A stretch of 64,000 nt of DNA from Fusibacter bizertensis (GTDB lineage: Bacteria > Bacillota > Clostridia > Peptostreptococcales > Acidaminobacteraceae), in NCBI RefSeq assembly GCF_029914245.1, contig NZ_JARYZI010000001.1, positions 62,001 through 126,000 of the forward strand, given 5' to 3'. Each line of letters starts with the position of its first letter. Positions within the stretch are counted from its first letter, which is position 1. Position numbers and translations under genes: made by a program. A model generated the notes under the pieces. That model saw only the letters and a list, made by a program, of their open reading frames with translations, was not told the DNA's origin and made no database searches. Of this stretch, positions 30,690 to 39,336 are shown in pieces.

Positions 30690-31616
30690 CTAAATGTTGA
30701 AATAAGCCTTTGTTTTGCTCAAATCACCTTGCATAGCTACAATTAGTTCGTCAACATGATTAAACTTAATTTCAGCCCTTAATCGCTTCACAAAATGCAC
30801 TTCAATAATTTCATCATACATTTCTTGATCAACACCCAAGATATAAGTTTCAAGATGAATACCCGTTTGTTCAAATGTAGGATTAAAACCAACATTTGTA
30901 ACTGATGGATAAATATCACCTTTCCAAAGTGTCTCTGTAATATAGACCCCCGGTTTAATCGTGCTTATATTATCCTTGATTCGTAAGTTAGCAGTTGGGA
31001 AACCTAGTTTATGTCCCATTCCTTTTCCCCTGACTACTAAGCCTTTGATAAAATGTTTTCTACCTAAATAGAAATTTGCTTCTTCAATTCTTCCATCAGA
31101 CAATAGTTCTCTTATAAGAGATGAAGATACTCTCACATCATTTCTCATAATTGGCTGAACAATTTCATACGTGTAGCCATATTTTTCTGATAGCTCAATT
31201 AACAGCGCTACATTCCCGTTAGCTTTTTTCCCAAATCGATAATCATATCCGACAGTTAAATGTTTCATGTTTAACTTATCAATTAAGATCGTTTTGACAA
31301 AATCTTCAGGTTCAAATAAAATCTGCGCCTCATCAAATCTAATCAAAGCCAGATAATCCACATCTACTCTTGTGAAAATTTGTACTTTTTCATCAATATC
31401 CATAATTTTAGGTGGAACTTGATCTGGCGTAAGAAACTCTTTAGGATGATTTGAAAAAGTATAAACAAATGATTTGAGGCCTTTTAAACGTGCAGCCTCC
31501 TTCATGATGTTTAAAACTTCAGCATGACCAATATGAAGTCCATCAAACGTTCCAAGAGCAACAGAAGTGGCTTCATTCTCTATATCTATTTCCTCAATTT
31601 CAAAAAAAATCTTCAT
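30690..31616 (-). CDS. ribF: Bifunctional riboflavin kinase/FAD synthetase
   Basis: RibF turns riboflavin into FMN and then FAD. The 308 residues show the nucleotidyltransferase domain (ALGTFDGLHIGHAEVL, with the HIGH-like motif; GYDYRFGKKANG) and the C-terminal kinase domain (VVRGKGMGHKLGFPTANL; PSVTNVGFNPTF). AAGGTGAGAAA places ATG 31616. It lies 12 bases after truB and is the last gene of the rimP-infB operon, before the rpsO leader. Confidence 0.96.
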   Translation of the reverse strand: MKIFFEIEEIDIENEATSVALGTFDGLHIGHAEVLNIMKEAARLKGLKSFVYTFSNHPKEFLTPDQVPPKIMDIDEKVQIFTRVDVDYLALIRFDEAQILFEPEDFVKTILIDKLNMKHLTVGYDYRFGKKANGNVALLIELSEKYGYTYEIVQPIMRNDVRVSSSLIRELLSDGRIEEANFYLGRKHFIKGLVVRGKGMGHKLGFPTANLRIKDNISTIKPGVYITETLWKGDIYPSVTNVGFNPTFEQTGIHLETYILGVDQEMYDEIIEVHFVKRLRAEIKFNHVDELIVAMQGDLSKTKAYFNI

Positions 31617-31628
31617 TTTCTCACCTTG

Positions 31629-32525
31629 TTATAACAGATCTGATTCTTTCAATATTTTCTTAAAGAAAAGACCATTATCTTGTCGTTCAGCAATCCCCCA
31701 AAAGATGTCATCGATGTATACCTTGTATATCGATTCAGTTAACGACTCTTTGTAATGTTTTGCTAAATCTAGTTTTACACCATTATTCAGTAGTGTAATC
31801 ATCTTAGGATTACCTCGCAGATACACGCTTGGCATCCACGAAAGTGCATCTTCTATGCTAACCATATAACTATCTATGTTTTCTAAACTAATCGCTTCGA
31901 GTTCTATCGCCATATCAAGATCAAAAGGTTCTGTCATCGTACGTCGTAATGCAGTCATATGTGCATAACAGCCCAGTTTCAAGCCAATATCATGACATAA
32001 TGTTCTCACATAAGTTCCTTTTGAACAAACGACATCAAACTCAATTGTCTGTTGTCTGACAACTATATTTTCTAGTTCATATATCGTTCTTTTTCGAGCT
32101 TCTCTTTCAACGACTATTCCTTTTCTAGCCAAATCAACCAATTTCTCTCCACCAATTTTAAGTGCACTGTACATAGGTGGAATCTGATCAATTTCTCCGA
32201 GAAAAGTCTGCATCACAGTAAGAATTTCATCTTCACTTACATGAAATTCTTCTACTCGCTCCGTTACGGTTCCCCAGCAATCTTGCGTATCTGTAGCCAT
32301 TCCAAGTTTCATTTCGCAATGATATGATTTTTTTCTATCTACTAAAAAATCTACAATTTTTGTAGCTCTTCCAATACAGATTGGCAATACGCCTGTAGCC
32401 ATAGGATCAAGTGTACCTGTATGACCAATTTTTTTAGTTTTTAATTTTCGCCTCATTATCGCAACCACATCATGAGAAGTCATATTTTGAGGTTTGTCGA
32501 TAACCACAACACCTGTTATTTCCAA
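31629..32525 (-). CDS. truB: tRNA pseudouridine(55) synthase
   Basis: TruB makes pseudouridine 55 in the T loop of tRNAs. Over 298 residues it shows VVIDKPQNMTSHDVV, KKIGHTGTLDPMATGVL with the catalytic Asp, the pocket residues in PPMYSALKIGG, and CSKGTYVRTLCHDIG. The start is TTG 32525, seven bases after AAGGGG. It follows nrnA by 13 bases within the translation operon. Confidence 0.96.
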   Translation of the reverse strand: MEITGVVVIDKPQNMTSHDVVAIMRRKLKTKKIGHTGTLDPMATGVLPICIGRATKIVDFLVDRKKSYHCEMKLGMATDTQDCWGTVTERVEEFHVSEDEILTVMQTFLGEIDQIPPMYSALKIGGEKLVDLARKGIVVEREARKRTIYELENIVVRQQTIEFDVVCSKGTYVRTLCHDIGLKLGCYAHMTALRRTMTEPFDLDMAIELEAISLENIDSYMVSIEDALSWMPSVYLRGNPKMITLLNNGVKLDLAKHYKESLTESIYKVYIDDIFWGIAERQDNGLFFKKILKESDLL

Positions 32526-32538
32526 AATAATTCCCCTT

Positions 32539-33513
32539 TTAATTTAAGGCTTTTGAAATCGCTTCAACTAATTTGCTTTCAATATTTTCAATTGTATCGT
32601 CCGATTTAAAACCAGCTGCTTTTGTATGTCCGCCACCTTTAAACGCAAGTGCTATTTCACTTACATCAAAGTTGTATTTTGATCTCATTGAAACCTTATG
32701 AGCGTGATCATATAAATGTCTGATGAAAACGACTACTTCAACACCACTTATATCTCTAACAAACTCAACAATTCCATCAGTATCATATTCGGATAATGCA
32801 AGTAAATCAATCAATTGTTTGCTTAATTTAACAACTGCACATTTACCATCACAATAAAGCTTTAAGGTTTCAAAAACTCTATTTAATAGCAGTAGTTTTT
32901 CATATGATTTATTCTGATATATCTCAACATTAAGACGATTAAAATCAAATCCAGTCGCCACTAATTTTTCACATATACTAAAAGTCAACGGTCTAGTGTT
33001 AGAATATCTAAAACTCCCAGTATCGGTAACGATAGCTGCGTATAGACCTTCTGCACTTTGTGCGTTGATAGTACAACCAAGCTCTTCCGTTAACATATAA
33101 ACGATTTCGCCTGTTGATGATGCTTCAACTACAACGATATTAAGAGCAGCATAGTGCGTATTTGTTTTATGATGATCAATGCAAACTGTATGTTTACCCT
33201 TTCTAAAGAGAGGTTCTCTATCCTCAAAAAGTTTGGTTTCACCTGCATCAACTGCTATACATATGTCAAAAGCAACATCACTTACGTCGTCACTTTTCAC
33301 GCATTTAAGTTCCCCTTCAAAAAGAAAGGATAAATTTGAGGGTATATCGTCATTTAAGACGATATACCCCATTTTGTTATATTGCTTTATTAAATGATAG
33401 ACACCAATACATGAGCCTAAGGTATCACCATCAGGCATATTGTGAGGCAGAATTAAAACTGTCTCTAGTGATTGATCTTCTAACAATGCTTTTAATGCTT
33501 GAGTTTGTTCCAT
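32539..33513 (-). CDS. nrnA: DHH phosphoesterase NrnA (nano-RNase/pAp phosphatase)
   Basis: NrnA degrades RNA oligonucleotides of two to five bases and dephosphorylates 3'-phosphoadenosine 5'-phosphate. The 324 residues have a DHH domain with NMPDGDTLGS, AVDAGE and CIDHHKTN, plus a C-terminal DHHA1 domain with GGGHTKAAGF. GAGGAATAAATT precedes ATG 33513, three bases after the rbfA stop. Some relatives act on cyclic dinucleotide products; the context in a translation operon fits NrnA. Confidence 0.92.
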   Translation of the reverse strand: MEQTQALKALLEDQSLETVLILPHNMPDGDTLGSCIGVYHLIKQYNKMGYIVLNDDIPSNLSFLFEGELKCVKSDDVSDVAFDICIAVDAGETKLFEDREPLFRKGKHTVCIDHHKTNTHYAALNIVVVEASSTGEIVYMLTEELGCTINAQSAEGLYAAIVTDTGSFRYSNTRPLTFSICEKLVATGFDFNRLNVEIYQNKSYEKLLLLNRVFETLKLYCDGKCAVVKLSKQLIDLLALSEYDTDGIVEFVRDISGVEVVVFIRHLYDHAHKVSMRSKYNFDVSEIALAFKGGGHTKAAGFKSDDTIENIESKLVEAISKALN

Positions 33514-33516
33514 AAT

Positions 33517-33927
33517 TTATTCCTCTTCATCTACTGTATCTTCGCTAGATTCTGCGTCAACATCAACTTCAGGTTCATCATGTTTAATATCAAGCGAACC
33601 CAATATTTCGTTAATATGCATCCCGTGTTCTACAGAATGATCTTGTTTAAATATTGGTTCTGGTGTATAGTGTAATTTTAGTTTTTTTCCAATCTCTTTA
33701 CGGATAAAACCTTTTGCACTATTCAACCCATCGATATGTGTTTCCATATTATGATTCGGATCAAATACACTGATGTAAATAGTAGCAAATCTTAAATCAT
33801 TTGTTACATCAACATGTGTTACCGAAGCAAGTTTAGAAACTCTTGGGTCTTTTATCTCAAACATCATAATATGACTTACTATTTTTTTAATCTCTTCAGA
33901 GATTTTTTTATTTCTAGATACAGACAT
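33517..33927 (-). CDS. rbfA: Ribosome-binding factor A
   Basis: RbfA helps mature the 5' end of 16S rRNA in the small subunit. The 136-residue form has the KH-like core: SEEIKKIVSHIMMFEIKDPR, THVDVTNDLRFATIYISV, and RKEIGKKLKLHYTPEPIF. An acidic tail (VDVDAESSEDTVDEEE) follows. AAAGGTGG lies six bases before ATG 33927, so the TTG at 33957, which touches the infB stop, is not the start. It is coupled to infB and nrnA. Confidence 0.95.
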   Translation of the reverse strand: MSVSRNKKISEEIKKIVSHIMMFEIKDPRVSKLASVTHVDVTNDLRFATIYISVFDPNHNMETHIDGLNSAKGFIRKEIGKKLKLHYTPEPIFKQDHSVEHGMHINEILGSLDIKHDEPEVDVDAESSEDTVDEEE

Positions 33928-33959
33928 TTGACGCCACCTTTCTATTGGATCTGTCAAAA

Positions 33960-36900
33960 TTACCTTTTGACTTCTTCCATAATGAATGCTTCGATTTCGT
34001 CATTTTCCTTCAAATCATTGAATTTCTCAATGCCAATACCACATTCGTAGCCAGTTGCAACTTCTTTAACATCATCTTTAAAACGTTTTAACGAACTAAT
34101 CTTTCCTTCGTTGATTACTATGCCCTCACGAATAACACGTACTTGAGCATTTCTAGTCACTTTACCAGTTGTTACATAACCACCAGCGATAACACCACCA
34201 GGAATTTTAAAAGTTGCACGAACTTGAATTCTTCCAAGAATAACTTCTTTATAAAGAGGATCAAGCATTCCTTTCATAGCAGTTTCAACATCATTGATTG
34301 CATTGTAAATAATTTGATAAGTTCTAATGTCAACGCCCTCTTGATCAGCAGTTGAAGTAACAATCGCTGAAGGTCTAACGTTAAAGCCAATGATGATTGC
34401 ACTTGATGCCGATGCAAGTATAACATCAGATTCAGAAATCGCACCAACATCTGCTCTTATTATATTTACTCTAACTTCTTCGTTAGTGAGTTTTAGTAAT
34501 GATTGCTTAATTGCTTCTACAGAACCTTGTACATCAGCTTTTATGATGATATTAAGTTCTTTCATTCCGCCTTCTTTAATACGTGAGAATATATCTTCGA
34601 GTGTAACACCAGGATTTTTGTTAAGCGATTTCTCTCTAAAGGCTATTGCATGTCTATCAGCAATTACACGAGCAGTTTTATCATCAGGTGTCACATAGAT
34701 TTTTTCACCTGCTTGTGGAATATCACTTAAGCCATCAATTTCAACAGTAGTTGATGGTCCAATATGCTTAACTTTTTTACCTTTGTCATTATACATCGCT
34801 TTGATTTTACCAAATGTAGTTCCAGCAACTACTGGATCACCAACATTAAGTGTACCTTTTTCAAGGATAATTGTTGTAGCAGTACCACGACCTTTTACTA
34901 CTTTAGCTTCAATAACAGTACCAACACCTGGACGCTTAGGATTAGCTTTAAGTTCTAGTACTTCTGAAACTAATAAAACCATTTCCAAAAGTTTATCTAG
35001 ACCTTCACCAGTTTTAGCAGATACAGGCACTGCGATAACATCTCCACCCCACTCTTCAATTACTACCCCTCTATCAGATAGTTCTTGCTTAACGCGGTCA
35101 GGATTTGCATTTGGCTTATCAATTTTATTGATTGCAACGATAATTGGTACATTTGCAGCTTTACTATGGTCAATTGCTTCTATCGTTTGAGGCATTACAC
35201 CATCATCTGCTGCAACCACTAGTATAGCTATATCAGTAACTTTTGCACCCCTAGCTCTAAGCGAAGTAAATGCCTCATGACCAGGTGTATCTAAAAATAC
35301 GATTTTTTCGCCATTGTGAACAACTTCAGAAGCACCGATATGTTGCGTGATACCACCTGCTTCACCACTTGCTACTCCAGTGTTTCTAATCGCATCAAGC
35401 AATGATGTTTTACCATGGTCGACGTGACCCATAACAGTAACAACCGGTGCTCTTTTGACAAGGTCCTCTGGATTATCCGGTGTATCAAGATCAAAGATTT
35501 CAAATTGATTTTCGACTTCAACAACTTCTGCTTCTAAAAGAATATCATACTCTAATGCTACAGTTGCTGCAGTGTCATAATCAATCAGTTTATTTAATGA
35601 AGCCATATTGCCCATAGCCATTAATTTCATAATTACATCTGTAGCTGGCTTATTAATTGTTTCAGCAAAAGTTTTAATTGTCATTTCTGCAGGTACTAAT
35701 ACAACTTCTTTTGCTAGAATTTCATCTAATTTTTCTGATTTTTCTTTTTCTGTTTTTTCTTTGTATTTACCACTTTTTTGTTTTACTTTTTTACCAAAGT
35801 CAAACTCTCTTCTTGGATCAACTTCATTTACAATGATCTCTTCTTTGAGTAATTTTTTTGCTTTTTTTGATTTGTTTTCTAATTTATCTGTATCAAAAGT
35901 AACAACAATTTTATCTTTCTTCTGTTTTTTCTTCTTTGGTGTTTTTTCTTGAATATCCGATGTTGAAAAAGCACTCTTCATCGTATTGTCTAATTTTTTA
36001 CCTTGAGAAGAACCGCCGCCTGAACCATATGGTCTAGAACCACCAGAACTGCCTGAACCAGATCTATTGTAACCGCCTTGACCGGAAGGTCTATTTCCTT
36101 TGTAGCCACCCTCGTTGTTATAGATTGGCTTACCATCCGGACCAACTGGTCTAGGTTTTCTCTCATATGCAGGTTTATTAGGATCATATGGTCTTTTCTC
36201 ATATGCTGGCTTGTTAGGATCATATGGTCTTTTCTCATATGGTTTGTTAGGATCATATGGTCTTTTCTCATACGCTGGCTTGTTTGGATCATATGGTCTT
36301 TTTTCATATGGTTTTTTCTCATACGGTTTATTAGGATCATATGGTTTTTTCTCATATGCAGGTTTATTTGGATCGTATGGTTTTTTCTCATATGGTTTTC
36401 TATCGCCAGATCTATTATCATAAGAATTATTAGAGCGATTATAAGGTCTTTGTTGACCTTCACCCTGTGTTCCTTGTGAATTTTCACCTTGTGGTCTAGC
36501 TGGTCTATTTGGATCGTATGGTTTGCGTTCGTATGGTTTAGACGCATAACCTTGTTTTTGGTAATTATTATTATAAGGCTTTCTTTCACCACGATTATCC
36601 GTTGTTCCTTGACCTTGTGTAGTAGATTGTTCTGATGAAGACTGATTTGTGCCTTGGTTTGTGCGGTTATTATTATAATTTTTATTTCTGTTATCATATG
36701 GTCTGCTTTGAGATCTTCTATTTTCTTCTTCTTTGATCTCTTTAGTGCGATCATATATGATTTTATGATGCTTTTCAGGTTTTGGCTCCCCAGTTGTGGC
36801 ATCTGTAGCAGGTGTACTACCTGATGTTACTGGTTTCGTTTCTTTTGTTTCATTTACTTTATCTGTTTTTGATTCTGTTCCTTCTGAAGCTTTCTTCATA

Positions 36901-37049
36901 AATCTTCCTTTTAGTTGTTTTATTTCCTGATCTTCTAACGTGCTCATATGGTTTTTAACTTCGTAACCAAGTTGATGCGCCGAGTCGATCAAATCTTTAG
37001 TAGATACATTAATTTCTTTTGCCAGTTCATGGATTCGGGTTTTTGACAT
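33960..37049 (-). CDS. infB: Translation initiation factor IF-2 with a repeat-rich insert
   Basis: IF-2 is the GTPase that brings initiator tRNA to the ribosome. The 1,029 residues run: IF2_N domain (1-50); a disordered Pro/Tyr/Lys/Asn/Gly-rich insert (about 55-355) with six PYDPNKP repeats; a Lys-rich stretch; a second IF2_N domain (about 448-500); the G domain with GHVDHGKT (541-548), [12 protein letters not shown] and SAK; and domains II-IV. Clostridial IF-2 proteins are usually 650-850 residues, so the insert makes it long. GGAGGTGA precedes ATG 37049. It sits between ylxQ and rbfA in the nusA operon. Confidence 0.97.
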   Translation of the reverse strand: MSKTRIHELAKEINVSTKDLIDSAHQLGYEVKNHMSTLEDQEIKQLKGRFMKKASEGTESKTDKVNETKETKPVTSGSTPATDATTGEPKPEKHHKIIYDRTKEIKEEENRRSQSRPYDNRNKNYNNNRTNQGTNQSSSEQSTTQGQGTTDNRGERKPYNNNYQKQGYASKPYERKPYDPNRPARPQGENSQGTQGEGQQRPYNRSNNSYDNRSGDRKPYEKKPYDPNKPAYEKKPYDPNKPYEKKPYEKRPYDPNKPAYEKRPYDPNKPYEKRPYDPNKPAYEKRPYDPNKPAYERKPRPVGPDGKPIYNNEGGYKGNRPSGQGGYNRSGSGSSGGSRPYGSGGGSSQGKKLDNTMKSAFSTSDIQEKTPKKKKQKKDKIVVTFDTDKLENKSKKAKKLLKEEIIVNEVDPRREFDFGKKVKQKSGKYKEKTEKEKSEKLDEILAKEVVLVPAEMTIKTFAETINKPATDVIMKLMAMGNMASLNKLIDYDTAATVALEYDILLEAEVVEVENQFEIFDLDTPDNPEDLVKRAPVVTVMGHVDHGKTSLLDAIRNTGVASGEAGGITQHIGASEVVHNGEKIVFLDTPGHEAFTSLRARGAKVTDIAILVVAADDGVMPQTIEAIDHSKAANVPIIVAINKIDKPNANPDRVKQELSDRGVVIEEWGGDVIAVPVSAKTGEGLDKLLEMVLLVSEVLELKANPKRPGVGTVIEAKVVKGRGTATTIILEKGTLNVGDPVVAGTTFGKIKAMYNDKGKKVKHIGPSTTVEIDGLSDIPQAGEKIYVTPDDKTARVIADRHAIAFREKSLNKNPGVTLEDIFSRIKEGGMKELNIIIKADVQGSVEAIKQSLLKLTNEEVRVNIIRADVGAISESDVILASASSAIIIGFNVRPSAIVTSTADQEGVDIRTYQIIYNAINDVETAMKGMLDPLYKEVILGRIQVRATFKIPGGVIAGGYVTTGKVTRNAQVRVIREGIVINEGKISSLKRFKDDVKEVATGYECGIGIEKFNDLKENDEIEAFIMEEVKR
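36159..36395 (-). repeat. In-frame tandem repeats in infB
   Basis: Residues 219-297 of IF-2 are tandem units of 11-16 residues built on PYDPNKP plus AYEKR, YEKR or YEKK; six copies are perfect over PYDPNKP and a seventh (PYDPNRP) lies at 178-183. At the DNA level the period is about 33-36 bases, with copies nearly identical, which points to recent expansion by slippage or unequal exchange. Confidence 0.9.
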
Positions 37050-37063
37050 TGCTTCACCTCCGG

Positions 37064-37372
37064 TTATAGAGCGTCAATTTTAGAAATTAAAGCCCGTGAA
37101 AATTTTTTGTTAGTTACGCCGAACAATCCATAGTTATCTTTGCCGATTGCTGCAGACAGTGACAACTTATTTGATAATACTCTATATGCAACACCTTCGG
37201 ATTCACACAATCTCACCATTTTGGTCTTTGTGGATTCATTTAAATCTTCAGCAATGATGAGTAAAGATATCTTCTTGCTTTTAATGCCTTGTTCGCAAAG
37301 CGTTTCGCCAGGTACTAATTGGCCAGCCTTCCTTGCGAATCCCAAAAGTGATAAAACATTATTCATGTTCAT
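37064..37372 (-). CDS. ylxQ: L7Ae-family RNA-binding protein YlxQ
   Basis: The 102 residues belong to the L7Ae/L30e/S12e family: [38 protein letters not shown], and a C-terminal [14 protein letters not shown]. Such proteins bind kink-turn RNA; the role of YlxQ is unclear. It overlaps rnpM by 14 bases, so the two are translationally coupled, and lies just before infB, the conserved nusA-ylxR-ylxQ-infB order. Confidence 0.93.
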   Translation of the reverse strand: MNMNNVLSLLGFARKAGQLVPGETLCEQGIKSKKISLLIIAEDLNESTKTKMVRLCESEGVAYRVLSNKLSLSAAIGKDNYGLFGVTNKKFSRALISKIDAL

Positions 37373-37622
37373 CTAACCTTTCCTTTAATTTTTCGAACAC
37401 TTCATCTTCAATTTTCGTCTCCAGTGCACGATTAAAGGCGTTCTTTTTTATAGCTAGATCAAAGCATGCTTTGTCTTTACAGATATAAGCGCCTCTTCCG
37501 TTTGCTTTACCTGTAAAATCTACAAATACTTCATTCTCATTATTTTTAACGACCCTGATCAATTCTTTCTTTGGTTTTTGTACACCGCAGGCAATGCATT
37601 TTCTCATGGGTATTTTTTTCAT
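37359..37622 (-). CDS. rnpM: YlxR/RnpM, RNase P modulator
   Basis: This 87-residue DUF448 protein shows MRKCIACGVQKPKKELIRVV, GRGAYICKDKACFD and AFNRALE. In Bacillus YlxR was renamed RnpM because it binds RNase P RNA and modulates processing; it has also been described as a DNA-binding regulator. It lies two bases after nusA and overlaps ylxQ. The conserved Cys residues suggest a metal or structural site, but that is inference. Confidence 0.93.
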   Translation of the reverse strand: MKKIPMRKCIACGVQKPKKELIRVVKNNENEVFVDFTGKANGRGAYICKDKACFDLAIKKNAFNRALETKIEDEVFEKLKERLDEHE

Positions 37623-37624
37623 AT

Positions 37625-38710
37625 TTATTCTTCATCTCCATATACTTCTTCATACTCGCCAATTTCTTTCAAGTATGCTTTATATTGTGTTTCATTCTTA
37701 ATATCTATTTTCCAGCCTGTAAGTTTTGCAGCAAGTCTTGCATTCTGTCCTTCCTTACCAATTGCAAGTGACAATTGATAATCAGGTACAACTACTAATG
37801 CTGAATTGTCATCTTCATCTACTTCTACACGCATAACCTTCGAAGGACTAAGTGCGTTCGATATAAGAATAGCTGGATTTTCATTCCATTCTATTACATC
37901 GATTTTTTCACCTTGAAGTTCTTCAACGATATTTTGAACACGATGTCCTTTTTGACCAACACATGCGCCAACTGGATCAAGATCAGGATTTGATGAGTAA
38001 ACTGCTATCTTCGTTCTAGAACCTGGTTCACGAGAAATACTCTTGATTTCAACTTCTCCATCATAAATCTCTGGCACTTCAAGTTCAAACAATCTTTTTA
38101 CCAAACCAGGATGCGTTCTTGACACAAGAATTTGTGGTCCTTTAGTAGAGTTTTTAACTTCAGTAATAACAGTTTTAATTCTCTCGCCTTGAATATATTC
38201 TTCATGAGGAATTTGCTCATTTGGTTGCATGATTGCTTCTGTTCTACCTAGACTTATATATACTATACCTTTAGATACTCTATGAATAACGCCATTGACA
38301 ATTTCACTCTCACGAGATGAATATTCATCATAAATCACGCCACGCTCAGCTTCTCTGATCTTTTGTACGACAACTTGTTTTGCAGATTGTGCTGCAATTC
38401 TACCGAAGTCTTTAGGAGCTACTTTTTCTCTTACGATGTCACCATTTTCAAAGTCCGGGTCAATAAGTTTAGCTTCTTCAACAGAAATTTGAGTGATTTC
38501 ATCAATTACTTCATCAGCAACAATACGTACTGAATAAACATTTATTTCACCTGTATTTCTGTTCAGCTCAACTTCTACGTTATGCGTTGCTCCGAAATTG
38601 TTTTTGTATGCTTTTACCACAGCATCTTCAATCACGTCAAAAAGCATCGTAAGTTCAAGACCCTTTTCTTTTTCTAATTGCTCAAGCGCAAGTAATAATT
38701 CAGTTTTCAC
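37625..38710 (-). CDS. nusA: Transcription termination/antitermination factor NusA
   Basis: NusA binds RNA polymerase and nascent RNA, affecting pausing and termination. The 361 residues contain the N-terminal polymerase-binding domain (1-125), an S1 domain (VNGVIHRVSKGIVYISLG) and two KH domains (GACVGQKGHRVQNIVEEL; LAIGKEGQNARLAAKLTGWKI). The acidic C-terminal repeats of Proteobacteria are absent, as usual in Firmicutes. GGGAGGGATATAG supports the GTG start at 38710. Confidence 0.97.
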   Translation of the reverse strand: MKTELLLALEQLEKEKGLELTMLFDVIEDAVVKAYKNNFGATHNVEVELNRNTGEINVYSVRIVADEVIDEITQISVEEAKLIDPDFENGDIVREKVAPKDFGRIAAQSAKQVVVQKIREAERGVIYDEYSSRESEIVNGVIHRVSKGIVYISLGRTEAIMQPNEQIPHEEYIQGERIKTVITEVKNSTKGPQILVSRTHPGLVKRLFELEVPEIYDGEVEIKSISREPGSRTKIAVYSSNPDLDPVGACVGQKGHRVQNIVEELQGEKIDVIEWNENPAILISNALSPSKVMRVEVDEDDNSALVVVPDYQLSLAIGKEGQNARLAAKLTGWKIDIKNETQYKAYLKEIGEYEEVYGDEE

Positions 38711-38722
38711 CTATATCCCTCC

Positions 38723-39190
38723 CTATTCAAATTCGACGACAAGTTTCGCCAAAGATACCTTACTTTTTGGAATTTCAATTTTTCCCATTGCTTCGTTTTC
38801 AATTACGATATGATCGTCAATTAATCCCACAAGCGTACCTGTAATTGCCTTTTGACCTTCAAAAGTATGAAACAATTTAAGTTGAATTACTCTACCTTTA
38901 AATTTTTCATAATCTTTATCTTTTTTTAGCACTCTTTCAACACCTGGTGAGGTAATTTCAAGAAAATACTGTTCTTCAATAGGGTCAACTTTATCTAGTT
39001 GTTCATTAAGATATTTACTAACAAGTTGGCAATCATCTAAGGTAACAGGCTCTTCTTTATCAATCGTTACTCTTAGATAACGATATGGACCTTCTTTTAC
39101 AAACTCTACATCTACAATTTCCATATCGTGCGTTTTTACAAAGGGTGTCAATATATCTTCTACGACATCCACCACTCTCTTTTTTTTCAT
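38723..39190 (-). CDS. rimP: Ribosome maturation factor RimP
   Basis: RimP assists 30S subunit maturation. Its 155 residues match the family: EIVDVEFVKEGPYRYLRVTI, DDCQLVSKYLNEQLD, YFLEITSPGVER and a C-terminal Sm-like domain ending in KIEIPKSKVSLAKLVVEF. TAGGTGTAAAC precedes ATG 39190. It is the first gene of the rimP-nusA-infB operon, after a terminator for polC; no convincing promoter was picked out in the 70 bases between. Confidence 0.95.
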   Translation of the reverse strand: MKKKRVVDVVEDILTPFVKTHDMEIVDVEFVKEGPYRYLRVTIDKEEPVTLDDCQLVSKYLNEQLDKVDPIEEQYFLEITSPGVERVLKKDKDYEKFKGRVIQLKLFHTFEGQKAITGTLVGLIDDHIVIENEAMGKIEIPKSKVSLAKLVVEFE

Positions 39191-39261
39191 GTTTACACCT
39201 ACTCTTTCACTTTCATTTATGTAGTAAAGATTTTATTTTTTACTGCCCAATAGTCCGCTCA

Positions 39262-39289
39262 ATAACAAAGAGTGGGAAAACCCACTCTT
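39262..39289 (-). terminator. Terminator after polC
   Basis: AAGAGTGGG-TTTT-CCCACTCTT is a perfect 9-bp stem 48 bases after the polC stop. The tail TGTTATTG is T-rich but broken, so readthrough into rimP is possible. Confidence 0.7.
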
Positions 39290-39336
39290 GCTGTCAAAAA
39301 CATATTTACTGGATTATTATAGCATAATTTTAGCTA

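Noticed and set aside
36159-36395. Regular repeats of about 33-36 bases that could look like a CRISPR array
   Set aside because: The repeats keep the IF-2 reading frame, have no unique spacers, and no cas genes are near.
35990-36802. A 270-residue minus-strand frame and repetitive plus-strand frames (36078-36479, 36211-36423) overlapping infB
   Set aside because: They are products of the infB tandem repeats read in other frames; compositions are extreme and no ribosome binding site fits.
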